Shown here: positions 53,639-62,653 of the stretch, piece after piece
How positions within the stretch are numbered: position 1 is the first letter of the stretch
Layout: the number at the start of each line of letters is the position of its first letter
Assembly: GCF_000987775.1 (NCBI RefSeq)
Contig: NZ_LAHO01000014.1
Coordinates: forward strand, 24,001 to 88,000
Origin: Arsukibacterium ikkense
Lineage (GTDB): Bacteria > Pseudomonadota > Gammaproteobacteria > Enterobacterales > Alteromonadaceae
DNA length: 64,000 nucleotides
Direction: 5' to 3'
Program-made: the position numbers and the translations under genes
The notes under the pieces: generated by a model
What the model was told of the DNA's origin: nothing
The model's database searches: none
The model's input: only the letters and a program-made list of their open reading frames with translations

Positions 53639-56600
53639 TCAGTCTGGTTTTCCGCCAGACTTGGTTTCAGCTACCAATGGCAATATCAGCCTGAACTCGG
53701 TGCCTTTGCCGCTCTGAGTTTCCATATCAATACTGCCGGCCAGTACCTGGGTGACCAGATTGTAGCACAGGTGCAGCCCCAGCCCTTTGCTCTGACTGGC
53801 GCGGCGGGTCGTTACAAAGGGGTTAAAGACAATGTCTTTAACACTGGTATCAATGCCTTTACCGTTGTCGGCTACTTTAATCATCAGTTGTTGCTGATTG
53901 CATTTTACTGCCAGCCTTATTTCGCCACTATCGTCCGGTTCAAAGGCGTGCAATAAAGCATTCTCCAACAAATGGCTTAACACTGTGCTCAGCGCACTGG
54001 CCCGCAATTGCAGCTTAAGCTCATCCGGGCAATCCAGAATAATGCCAATAGCGGCATTAGGTGGATTAAGCCGGGCAATTAAATGTTGCAGCCAGGGTTT
54101 CAGCGTTACGCTGACGGTATCGGTTACCGTTTCATTTACCGCCAGTTGTTTAAACTGGGTGACGAGATCCGCCGCCCGTTGCAAGTTGTAGTTAATCAGT
54201 TGCAGGTGTTGCTCACTATCGCTGACAAATTGGCTAAAGGCTTTAGTGCTTAAGGTTTTATTGTCAAAGTGCTGTTTTAACTCGCTTACCTTGCCAGCAA
54301 GTGCGCTGCTGGCTGTAATGCTAACGCCAACCGGCGTATTGATCTCATGCGCTACTCCGGCTACTGTTTGGCCAAGTGCTGCCATTTTTTCGTTTTCTAA
54401 CAAGCTTTGCTGGGCCAGTTTTAGTTGTTGACTGCGCTCTTCCACCAGCCGCGCCAATTGCTGCGCCTGCAGCTTCGACACCCGTGTGCGAAAGCGCACT
54501 AACAGGTAGACGGCCAGCACCAGGCCCAGGGTAACCAGCACTACAAACCACCATTGCTGCCAAAATGCGGGTTTTACCGTAAGTTGCAAGGTGTTTTGTT
54601 GCTCACTCCACTGGCCGCTGCGATTGGTCGCCTGAATTTGTAGCTGGTAGCGGCCAGGCCATAAATTGGTATAACTGGCCAGCCGTTGCGATGCATCAGA
54701 ATATTGCCAGTCTTGCTCAAAACCCAATAAGCGATGGCGATATTGCAGTTTTTGCGGCGCGGATAAATCCATTGCGCTGAATTCAACACTAAAGCTACGT
54801 TCATCGGCTTGCAGGGTTAAAGTTGGCTGCTCGGGGGCTATTTGCCGGTTGCGGCCTTTTACTCTGAGCTCGGTTAATAACACTCTGGGCTGGTATTGCC
54901 AGGAGTTGAACAACGCGGGGTCAATGATTAGTAAACCGTTGCTGCCACCAAATAACAGCAAACCCTGGCGGGTTTTGGCAAAGGCGCGATACCAGGGGCT
55001 GCCGATATCGACACCGTCGGCAGGCGTAAGCTCATACAGCTGGTTATTGGCCGGATTAAAATGGAACTTGGAGGTCCAGATATTGCCCTGGTTATCCTCC
55101 AGCAAATTGGCACCAAAATCTTCATTCAGAGTGCTATTAGCAAAACTGACTTTGCTGAAGGTTCCATCGGTTGGCGATTCGCCAGGGTGATAGCGATACA
55201 AACCCGCCGGGGTGTCCAGCCACAGCCGGTTCTGGCTATCGTGCAGCAAACCCAGAATAGTGCTGGCTTCGACAGCCAGCACGGCTTCTGCCGTGGGCAG
55301 TGTAGCCTGGGTGCCCGGCGCTATCACAAATAACCCACTGGCACCGGTACCCAGCCAGATGTTGCGTTCAGCATCTTCCACCATAGTATTAATGTAGTCT
55401 TGTAGTGGTTCACCATTGTGTTGCCTGATCCGGACAAAACGCTGTTGTTCAGCTTGCCACAAGGCTACGCCGGTACTACTACCCAGCCACAGCCGTTGCT
55501 GGCTGTCGATAAAAAAACTACGGACATTCGTGCGCCAGATCCCCTGTTCCGGGCCCAGCAGACTAAAGCTGCCGTTATCAGGCTGGAAGCGGTATACCTG
55601 ACCAGGATTGACCCCCACCCAGACAGTACCATCGGCTTGCTCTGCCATAGCGGTTATCCAGCCATGTTGCAGCTTGCCGGGCATATCAGTTTGTGGCAGA
55701 TGACGCGCCACTATACCAGCAGCCGGGTCAATAACCTCAATGCCATTGCCGCGACTTCCCAGCCAAATCCGGCCATTAGCCAGCTCCAGCACGCTGCTGA
55801 TATTGTCGCTGGCAATGCTGCTGCTTTTGGTCAGACTCTGGCGTAAGGTACTGACCCCAGCCTGACCATCAAAGCGCTGTAAGCCACCACCATAACCACC
55901 AAGCCATATTTTGCCGGCAGTGTCTTTGAGCAGGGTACGCACATCCTGATTGGCCAGGCTAAAAGGATTAGAAATATCGTGCTGATACTGGCCCAGTAAG
56001 TTTTTATCGGTTACCGCCAGCCGGCTGATGCCATTAAAGCCAGCCAGCCAGACTTCCTGGCTATTAATTTGCAAAATATCATATACCGGCCCTGGTACCT
56101 GGCCGGCTTGTGGCAGAACAGTCAGGCTATGATCGGCATTAATAACATAAGCGCCGGCCCTGTCTGTTCCCAGCCAGATTTCAGATGCCACTCTGGCCAG
56201 GGTTAATACCTGGCCCAAATCACCTGACGGGCTGGTCACCGCTTTCGGGGTGGCACTGCCCGGCGTTAACAGATATAACCCGCTGCGGCTACCAATCCAT
56301 AAATTTGCGGCATCGTCAGTCAGTAATGCCCTGATATCCTGCAGCTCGGTATGAGACGGAATAAATTGCAGCAGCTGGCCTTGCTGGTCCAGTAAGGCTA
56401 ACCCCTGATTGCCAGCCAGCCAGATGTTGCCCGCGGCATCTTCGGTAACGGCCTGAACCTGATAAGCGAAGTCCGTGCTGATGCCGGGTGCGGTGATTTT
56501 AGGCTGATAAAAACTGTCTGTGACACTGTCATAGCGCTGAATACCACCTGGCGCCGTTGCCAGCCATAAAGTGCCGTCGCTGGCCTGAAATAAATAACGA

Positions 56601-57010
56601 ACAAAATTGCCGGCAATAGCCGTGTTGCTGATAGTACTGCTTTGCTGTTCATGACTGGCGGGGGGCAGATTTTGCTGGCTTGGTTGTAAATAGCGCCGAA
56701 AACGATAACCGTCGTAGCGTACCAGGCCGCCGGCACTGCCAACCCATATACGGCCATATTTATCCTGGGCCAGTTTGGTCACAATATTATCGGGAATATG
56801 CTGCCGACTGGCGACGCTGACAAAAAACTCACTGGCGGGCGGAAAATACTGGCTGGCAGAGGCGTAAACCTGTGCTGGAAACAGTAAAGTGGTAACCAGG
56901 GCTGACAGCGCGGTCAGCGCAAGGCGGCTCAGTAAGCTAAACGACAAGTTATACTGCTCACGGTCAAATCGTAGTAGGTTAAATTTACGTCTGTTTTTAT
57001 TAAAAATCAA
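53639..57010 (-). CDS. Propeller sensor histidine kinase, 1123 aa
   Basis: A large transmembrane kinase. N-terminal signal/TM (about 26-50), fourteen or so two-component-regulator propeller repeats (about 60-720; GRIWVGSAGGLVRYDG), a Y_Y_Y domain (about 730-800), TM helix (about 808-828) and a kinase core. The H-box is GVAHEINTPVG with His as phosphoacceptor; N-box LLENALLHAF and G-boxes DNGKGID and GLGLHL are intact. Unlike the BT-type hybrids it has no receiver or output domain, so a response regulator elsewhere must be the partner. The TTG start at 57010 overlaps the nnrDE stop (TTGA). Confidence 0.92.
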   Translation of the reverse strand: MIFNKNRRKFNLLRFDREQYNLSFSLLSRLALTALSALVTTLLFPAQVYASASQYFPPASEFFVSVASRQHIPDNIVTKLAQDKYGRIWVGSAGGLVRYDGYRFRRYLQPSQQNLPPASHEQQSSTISNTAIAGNFVRYLFQASDGTLWLATAPGGIQRYDSVTDSFYQPKITAPGISTDFAYQVQAVTEDAAGNIWLAGNQGLALLDQQGQLLQFIPSHTELQDIRALLTDDAANLWIGSRSGLYLLTPGSATPKAVTSPSGDLGQVLTLARVASEIWLGTDRAGAYVINADHSLTVLPQAGQVPGPVYDILQINSQEVWLAGFNGISRLAVTDKNLLGQYQHDISNPFSLANQDVRTLLKDTAGKIWLGGYGGGLQRFDGQAGVSTLRQSLTKSSSIASDNISSVLELANGRIWLGSRGNGIEVIDPAAGIVARHLPQTDMPGKLQHGWITAMAEQADGTVWVGVNPGQVYRFQPDNGSFSLLGPEQGIWRTNVRSFFIDSQQRLWLGSSTGVALWQAEQQRFVRIRQHNGEPLQDYINTMVEDAERNIWLGTGASGLFVIAPGTQATLPTAEAVLAVEASTILGLLHDSQNRLWLDTPAGLYRYHPGESPTDGTFSKVSFANSTLNEDFGANLLEDNQGNIWTSKFHFNPANNQLYELTPADGVDIGSPWYRAFAKTRQGLLLFGGSNGLLIIDPALFNSWQYQPRVLLTELRVKGRNRQIAPEQPTLTLQADERSFSVEFSAMDLSAPQKLQYRHRLLGFEQDWQYSDASQRLASYTNLWPGRYQLQIQATNRSGQWSEQQNTLQLTVKPAFWQQWWFVVLVTLGLVLAVYLLVRFRTRVSKLQAQQLARLVEERSQQLKLAQQSLLENEKMAALGQTVAGVAHEINTPVGVSITASSALAGKVSELKQHFDNKTLSTKAFSQFVSDSEQHLQLINYNLQRAADLVTQFKQLAVNETVTDTVSVTLKPWLQHLIARLNPPNAAIGIILDCPDELKLQLRASALSTVLSHLLENALLHAFEPDDSGEIRLAVKCNQQQLMIKVADNGKGIDTSVKDIVFNPFVTTRRASQSKGLGLHLCYNLVTQVLAGSIDMETQSGKGTEFRLILPLVAETKSGGKPD

Positions 57011-58521
57011 TTAATTAACTGTAGTTTTAGCTGGCTGATTAAATCAGTGGCTGTTAACCAGGATTGCCGCTGCTGCTGCAACAGGGAGGCCGCAGCGTTT
57101 AGGTGCAGCCAGGCCGCAAGCTGGCAGGCCGCACTGCCATCAAGACCCTGCGCCAGCAGGGCCGCAATGATACCGGTGAGCACATCGCCCATACCGCCGC
57201 TGGCCAGCGCCGGGTTGGCGGCTGCCAGCAGGCTTACTTCGCCGTTTTGATCACAAATCAGGGTGCCAGCGCCTTTAAGTAACACCACCCCGCCATAACG
57301 CTGTTGCAACCGACTGACGGCAGCCAGCCGGTCTTGCTGAATATCAGCGGTGCTGCAGTTCAGTAAGCGGGCTGCTTCACCCGGGTGTGGCGTTAGCAGC
57401 CAGTTTTGCCTTTTTAATCGGGTTTGCTGTGCCTCAGGCAGGCTGGCAATAAAATTCAGCGCATCGGCATCCAATACCAATGGCTTGTTACTGGCCAGAG
57501 CCTGGGCCATTAAGGCCTGGCCCCAGCTTTGCTTGCCTAGTCCGGGGCCAATAGCGATAACGCTGGCACGTTGCAGCAGGGTGGTGCAGTCGTTGCTGCT
57601 TACCATTACTTCCGGCTGGCGGCCTAACATGGCGCTGCTATGCTCGCTACGGCTATATAAACTTACCAGGCCAGCTCCGCAGTTAACCGCAGCCTGGGCT
57701 GCCAGTATAGCGGCGCCGCCAAAGCCATAATCACCACCTATTACCAGCACATGGCCAAACAGACCTTTATGGCTGTTAGCCGGGCGTACCGGCAATAGCG
57801 TGCTGATAGCTGCAGCGGCCAGACTGCTGCACGCGGGGCTCTGCGCTGCCAGCTCTGTGGCCAGTTGTAGTGGGCTTACCCAGAGCTTACCACTATGGTC
57901 CAGGCCATCTTGCATCAGTAAACCGGCTTTCAGGCCAATAAAACTAAGGGTACAACTGGCTTTTACCGCCAGTGGCAGGGCAGCACCGCTATCTGCTGCC
58001 AGGCCGCTTGGAATATCCACAGCCAGTACCGGCTTGCCGCTTCGGTTAATCTGCTGAATAAGTTCAGAGGTGGTTTTATCCAGTGGCCGGTTCAGGCCAA
58101 CGCCAAATAACGCATCTATTAATAATTCAGCCGCGGCAAACGCACTGACCACCGGAACACTGGCCGCAGCCGCCGCATTGGCTGCCTGGCGGGCAGCACT
58201 GCCAAGAGCAGTATGATCGCCGTGCAGATACAACCGCACGTCGTAGCCGTTGCTGCGGGCCAGCGCGGCCAGCAAATAGCCATCGCCACCGTTATTGCCA
58301 TTACCGGCATACACCAGAATAGTACAAGGGGGCGGCCACAGCTGCTGCAGCAGCGCGAGCAAGGCTTCGGCTGCCCGCTGCATCAATATAAAGCCGCCAT
58401 TGTGGCCAAGCCCGGCTATGGCCTGCTGTTCCAGCTGACGAATAGTTGCTGCCCGGTATAACGGCTGCTGGCAGGCTTTATCTATCGGATAAAGATCGGC
58501 TGTGGTGGCGCTGGCTGGCAT
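57007..58521 (-). CDS. nnrDE: Bifunctional NAD(P)H-hydrate epimerase/dehydratase
   Basis: Repairs hydrated NAD(P)H. The 504-residue protein has an N-terminal YjeF epimerase domain (about 20-215; GNGNNGGDGYLLA and DALFGVGLNRPL) and a C-terminal ADP-dependent dehydratase domain (about 225-500; NSHKGLFGHVLVIGGD, LTPHPGEAARLL, ASGGMGDVLTG). In many gammaproteobacteria this gene precedes tsaE; here it lies between aceK and the propeller kinase, 27 bases after aceK. The neighbouring context is unusual. Confidence 0.95.
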   Translation of the reverse strand: MPASATTADLYPIDKACQQPLYRAATIRQLEQQAIAGLGHNGGFILMQRAAEALLALLQQLWPPPCTILVYAGNGNNGGDGYLLAALARSNGYDVRLYLHGDHTALGSAARQAANAAAAASVPVVSAFAAAELLIDALFGVGLNRPLDKTTSELIQQINRSGKPVLAVDIPSGLAADSGAALPLAVKASCTLSFIGLKAGLLMQDGLDHSGKLWVSPLQLATELAAQSPACSSLAAAAISTLLPVRPANSHKGLFGHVLVIGGDYGFGGAAILAAQAAVNCGAGLVSLYSRSEHSSAMLGRQPEVMVSSNDCTTLLQRASVIAIGPGLGKQSWGQALMAQALASNKPLVLDADALNFIASLPEAQQTRLKRQNWLLTPHPGEAARLLNCSTADIQQDRLAAVSRLQQRYGGVVLLKGAGTLICDQNGEVSLLAAANPALASGGMGDVLTGIIAALLAQGLDGSAACQLAAWLHLNAAASLLQQQRQSWLTATDLISQLKLQLIN

Positions 58522-58548
58522 GGGCTTCTCATTTTTGGCAACTGGCGA

Positions 58549-60288
58549 CTATTGGTTGCTATTAGCATAGCGCAGACAAAAGCGTAGCTTGTCAGGGTAA
58601 GGAAAAATATCGTCGACAATGCCGTCGCGGATCGCCTGTTGTTTAGCACGCCAGTAGCTGGCATCCAGCAATTCAGGGTGTTTACTGAACAGCAACTGGC
58701 GAATTTGCGGCTGCGGCGTAACAAAGGTGGCAATTTGCTCAGGAAAGACATCGCCAGGCGCAGCGTAACAGTTGGCCTCGGCGTTAATGGCATCTTCAAA
58801 GTTATCGGTTTTGGGGAAGGCGCGGAAATTAACATCCAGTAAATACTGCACTTCGTCGTAGTCATAAAACACTACCCGCTTATGCCGGGTAACCCCAAAG
58901 TTTTTCAGCAGCATATCGCCGGGAAAGATATTGGCAGCAATCATTTCTTTAATAGCATTGCCGTAGTCGTTCATGATGACGGCTTTATCGTCGTCGCTGG
59001 CTTGTTCCAGATAAATATTCAGCGGCACCATCCGCCGTTCAATATACAAATGCTTGATAATGACTAAGTCGTCTTCAAATTGCAGCGATCCCTGGATGCT
59101 TTGCTCCAACTCTGCCAGCAGCTCAGGAGTGAAACGCGAGCGGGGCAGTGCCACATCTGAATATTCCAGGGTATCGGCCATCCGGCCGACCCGGTCGTGT
59201 TTTTTCACCAGCAAATAACGTGCTTTAACAGTGGCCCGGTCAAACTCTTTGCTGGGGGCGAATTTATCGCGAATAACCTTAAACACATAAGGAAACGAGG
59301 GCAGGGTAAATACCATCATCACCATGCCGCGAATGCCTGGTGCAGCCACAAACTGATCATGACTTTTGGTTAAATGGCTAAGTAACTCGCGGTAAAACTC
59401 GGTTTTGCCCTGTTTATGCAAACCAATGCTGGCATACAGCTCGGCCAGGGTTTTATGCGGCAGTAACTCGCGTAAAAAATGCACCAGCGCTGAAGGTACC
59501 GGGCACTGCACCATAAAATAGGCGCGGGAAAAACCGAAAATAATACTCATATGTTGTGGATCGGTTAGCAGGGTGTCGAGGTATAAACCGGCACCTTGCT
59601 GATGCAGCAGCGGAATAATAAAAGGTTGCTGACCGTCAGGTGTCACCACACGGCCCACAATATAGGCTGCTTTATTGCGGAAAAATACCGATTTAAGCAT
59701 ATCAAAGCGAATTTGATGCACCGGATAGCGGCCATGCGCTGATTGCGTAATAAAGCTTTTTACGATGTAACGAATGTCCCGTTCCAGATTAATAAAGGGC
59801 GTGCTAAAAGCAAAGTCGGCGACTATCTGGCGGATGCTTTGTTTCAGGCCATCCTGCGCCGGGAAATAACTCTGGTATACCGACGATATAGGTGCCGGCA
59901 AATGTTGCAGGTTTAAGGTCGATTCAACAAAAATATTCTGGTTGTGATAGTACTTGCGGGCAAATAAGCGGCAGAACACCGAGTTATAAAAGGTTTCTGC
60001 CAGCTCAGCCTGAGGGTGAAACAACAAGTACTGTAAATACTGTTGTTTTACCTGTTGCCACAATGGCTCGTTCAAACAATCTGACGGCATCGCCTGTTTC
60101 AGCGCCGTTACCGTTTCGGCTACCCGCTGATCGTAGAACGAGATCCGCTCTGAGCTATCTTGCTGATATGCTCGCCAGTCGGCGAGCTCAAACCGTTGTT
60201 TCGCTTTAGCCGTTACTTTTTGAAATAGTTGAAAGTGCTTGCGAAAGCCTTGCAGAATGATCTCAGCGATTTGTTGGGCTTTAGCCAT
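58549..60288 (-). CDS. aceK: Isocitrate dehydrogenase kinase/phosphatase
   Basis: Switches isocitrate dehydrogenase off by phosphorylation and on again, sending isocitrate to the glyoxylate bypass. The 579-residue protein has the N-terminal regulatory region with AMP site and a C-terminal kinase-like domain. GIRGMVMMVFTLPSFPYVFK is the conserved ATP-binding loop; the catalytic-type Asp lies in VVFYDYDEVQYL. It is complete and of normal length. It sits 12 kb from aceBA rather than in an operon with them. Confidence 0.97.
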   Translation of the reverse strand: MAKAQQIAEIILQGFRKHFQLFQKVTAKAKQRFELADWRAYQQDSSERISFYDQRVAETVTALKQAMPSDCLNEPLWQQVKQQYLQYLLFHPQAELAETFYNSVFCRLFARKYYHNQNIFVESTLNLQHLPAPISSVYQSYFPAQDGLKQSIRQIVADFAFSTPFINLERDIRYIVKSFITQSAHGRYPVHQIRFDMLKSVFFRNKAAYIVGRVVTPDGQQPFIIPLLHQQGAGLYLDTLLTDPQHMSIIFGFSRAYFMVQCPVPSALVHFLRELLPHKTLAELYASIGLHKQGKTEFYRELLSHLTKSHDQFVAAPGIRGMVMMVFTLPSFPYVFKVIRDKFAPSKEFDRATVKARYLLVKKHDRVGRMADTLEYSDVALPRSRFTPELLAELEQSIQGSLQFEDDLVIIKHLYIERRMVPLNIYLEQASDDDKAVIMNDYGNAIKEMIAANIFPGDMLLKNFGVTRHKRVVFYDYDEVQYLLDVNFRAFPKTDNFEDAINAEANCYAAPGDVFPEQIATFVTPQPQIRQLLFSKHPELLDASYWRAKQQAIRDGIVDDIFPYPDKLRFCLRYANSNQ

Positions 60289-60302
60289 AGACCTTATTCT
60301 TG

Positions 60303-60926
60303 TTATGGTGTTATACAGCCAATATCATAGCATGTAACGTTGGCGTCCTCAGCCACTGCTTCCCGGGCAATATACACTGTCCAGTATTCAACATGCGGGC
60401 TTGACCATTGGTAGTGAAAACCCACGCCAAGATGTAACTGCTGCTGGTAAAAAGGCAGCTCGCCAAGTAAGTGGCTGCGATGTGCTGTAGAGGATTTAAA
60501 CGCCTGCCAAACCTCCTCTGCCGTGCTGTACCCACCCGCCACAGCTTCAACCTGGTTACCAATAGCGCCACTGTAGAAAGGCGGCAGATTGTAGCCCAAC
60601 ATTCTTAAGCGCTGATTTGCGCCCAAACCGCCAACATAGTGATTTACCATGCCTTTTTGCGCCATAACTTTAGCTTTGTCTGCTGCAGCCTGCGTCAGCA
60701 ATGGATGGCAGCTAAGTTGGATTCGTTGCTGCAAAGGATCTTGTATTATAAGCAGTGCCAGCTGCTGGGCTGCCTCATTCAGGCCACAATCTGTCATGGT
60801 AATGGGCTTACTTGCAATGCCCTCATTCCCCGTGTTGTTAAGCTGCGGTGGCTTGGTATCGGCAGGGGTTGGGGCGGCGAAAGCTGTAGCTGAAAAAAAC
60901 ATCAATATAATTATAAAAATCAGCAA
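60303..60926 (-). CDS. Secreted CAP-superfamily (SCP/YkwD-type) protein
   Basis: A 207-residue exported protein. The N-terminal segment to about residue 18 is a signal peptide (cut near AFAA), preceded by a TTG start because the ATG at 60902 would leave too short a signal. The CAP domain (about 65-195) has NHYVGGLGANQRLRMLGY, EVWQAFKSSTAHRSHLLG and LHLGVGFHYQ; the two His of the family cavity are visible. Function of bacterial members is unknown. It overlaps no neighbour and has 14 bases to aceK. Confidence 0.83.
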   Translation of the reverse strand: MLIFIIILMFFSATAFAAPTPADTKPPQLNNTGNEGIASKPITMTDCGLNEAAQQLALLIIQDPLQQRIQLSCHPLLTQAAADKAKVMAQKGMVNHYVGGLGANQRLRMLGYNLPPFYSGAIGNQVEAVAGGYSTAEEVWQAFKSSTAHRSHLLGELPFYQQQLHLGVGFHYQWSSPHVEYWTVYIAREAVAEDANVTCYDIGCITP

Positions 60927-60988
60927 TATAACAAGCCTATGGTCTTATGTTGACTTTACGTTAAACCCACGATGAACTAATGTCAATA

Positions 60989-61020
60989 CTAAAGCAGGTC
61001 GCTGCCGCTACCTGCTTTAG
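60989..61020 (-). terminator. Hairpin after the YfcC-family gene
   Basis: Perfect 11-bp stem CTAAAGCAGGT / ACCTGCTTTAG with a ten-base loop, nine bases after the minus-strand stop. Followed by TATTGACATT, so the T run is weak. Confidence 0.6.
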
Positions 61021-61028
61021 TCAATCAT

Positions 61029-62456
61029 TTAGTGACTGATAACACTAATGCCCGTTGCTGCTGGCGGCTGCACATCATCACCATAGCCAAATACCACGGC
61101 CAGCACCAGCACCACAGCTGCTGCCAGCATCAGTTTTAAAATCAGTGGCAGGCAGAAACGGAACCAGTGACCATAAGGAATGCCGGCAATACCGATAATA
61201 CCCATTAAAATGGCGTTGGTAGGAATAATCATATTAGAGAAGCCATCACCAAACTGGTAAGCCAGTACGGCGACCTGACGCGGAATTTCTAATAAATCCG
61301 CCAGTGGCACCATTAATGGCATGGTAACAAAGGCCTGGCCACTGCCGGACGGAATAAAGAAATTCAGCAAGGTTTGAATAATCAACATGCCCACTACCGC
61401 GATTTCAGCACCAACGTAGGATAACGGCAGCGACATGCCATGTACCAGGCTATGTAAAATCTGGCCGTCTTCCATTACCAGTGAAATACCACGTGCCACC
61501 CCGATTAAAATAGCGGTGGTGGTCAGCTCCATGGCGCCATCGATGAACTTTTTAGCGGCCACATCCACTTCCAGCCGGCTGATAATGACTGTCAGTAAGC
61601 CCCAGGCGATAAAGCAAGCGCCCAGTTGATACAGGTACCAGCCATGGATGCGAATACCATAAGCAACCATAGCGATAGTGGCCAGGAAACTGCCTAAAAT
61701 CAGTTTATGTTTCAGTGCCAGCTTGGGGTAATCAACGGCATTGCTATCACCCAGCGGGCAGGGTAAATCGGCCACCATGGAATTTGCCGGGTCGGCCAGT
61801 ACTTTTTTCGAATAGCTCCAGACATGATGAAAACCAATTAATACAAAGGGCAGGAAGATTGCCGCCCGTAGCGGCCAGCCCGACAATATCGGTAATTCGG
61901 CTATTTGCTGGGCAATCACCAGGGTAAAAGGGTTAACCGCTGAAATACCATAACCGATACCATAGCCTGCCACCGTCATGCCGACGGCGGTCATCGCATC
62001 CAGCCGCATCGCCTTACACAGCGCTACCAGAATTAACACAAAGGGAATGTATTCACCCGCCGTACCAATAAAGCTGGAGGCCATGGCAAAGCAGAACACC
62101 ACCATAAAAATCAGAATTTGCGGCTTTTCGCCGAAGCGTTCCAGCATCCGGCCAATTAGCGCATCTACCGTACCGGTGGCACGGGCAATAGATAATACCC
62201 CACCTAAAATCATTACAAAGAATATTACGTCCTGAGCACTGGCAAAGGCGCGCGGTATGGCAGTGAGTAACTGCCAGGGCGTCATATAATTTTTATCTTC
62301 TATCAAGGTAAACGTACCCGGCACCACGGCCTGGCGGCCAGAGTCGAGGGTTTGCATTTCAAATGCACCCTGCGGCACTATCCAGGTGGCGATCATCGCG
62401 ATGACCATCATGGCAAATAGCAGGGTAAGGGTATGCGGTACTTTAAACTTTCCCAT
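61029..62456 (-). CDS. YfcC/ArcD-type membrane transporter
   Basis: A 475-residue inner-membrane protein with about twelve helices. IATWIVPQGAFE, GTAGEYIPFVLILVALC, GYGISAVNPFTLVIAQQ and FIPSGSGQAFVTMPLMVPLADL identify the YfcC family in the arginine/ornithine antiporter-like group. The substrate is probably an amino acid or dicarboxylate. It ends near a hairpin (60989-61020) and is divergent from the spermidine-synthase-like gene. Confidence 0.92.
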   Translation of the reverse strand: MGKFKVPHTLTLLFAMMVIAMIATWIVPQGAFEMQTLDSGRQAVVPGTFTLIEDKNYMTPWQLLTAIPRAFASAQDVIFFVMILGGVLSIARATGTVDALIGRMLERFGEKPQILIFMVVFCFAMASSFIGTAGEYIPFVLILVALCKAMRLDAMTAVGMTVAGYGIGYGISAVNPFTLVIAQQIAELPILSGWPLRAAIFLPFVLIGFHHVWSYSKKVLADPANSMVADLPCPLGDSNAVDYPKLALKHKLILGSFLATIAMVAYGIRIHGWYLYQLGACFIAWGLLTVIISRLEVDVAAKKFIDGAMELTTTAILIGVARGISLVMEDGQILHSLVHGMSLPLSYVGAEIAVVGMLIIQTLLNFFIPSGSGQAFVTMPLMVPLADLLEIPRQVAVLAYQFGDGFSNMIIPTNAILMGIIGIAGIPYGHWFRFCLPLILKLMLAAAVVLVLAVVFGYGDDVQPPAATGISVISH

Positions 62457-62653
62457 GAATTAACGTTCCCATAAATAAAACATTGGTTAACAAATGTGCG
62501 GTTTACGCAGCGTTATTTTGATAAAAGCACTGGAGTCTACCCCAAGCGTGGCTGCACCACAAATCCGACGTTACGGTTGTTGTAAAGATGATTGAGACTT
62601 GCCTGCAGCCCAGCCTTTGTATAGGCTGGCGCCTTTAACTGTTATTGCTGATT

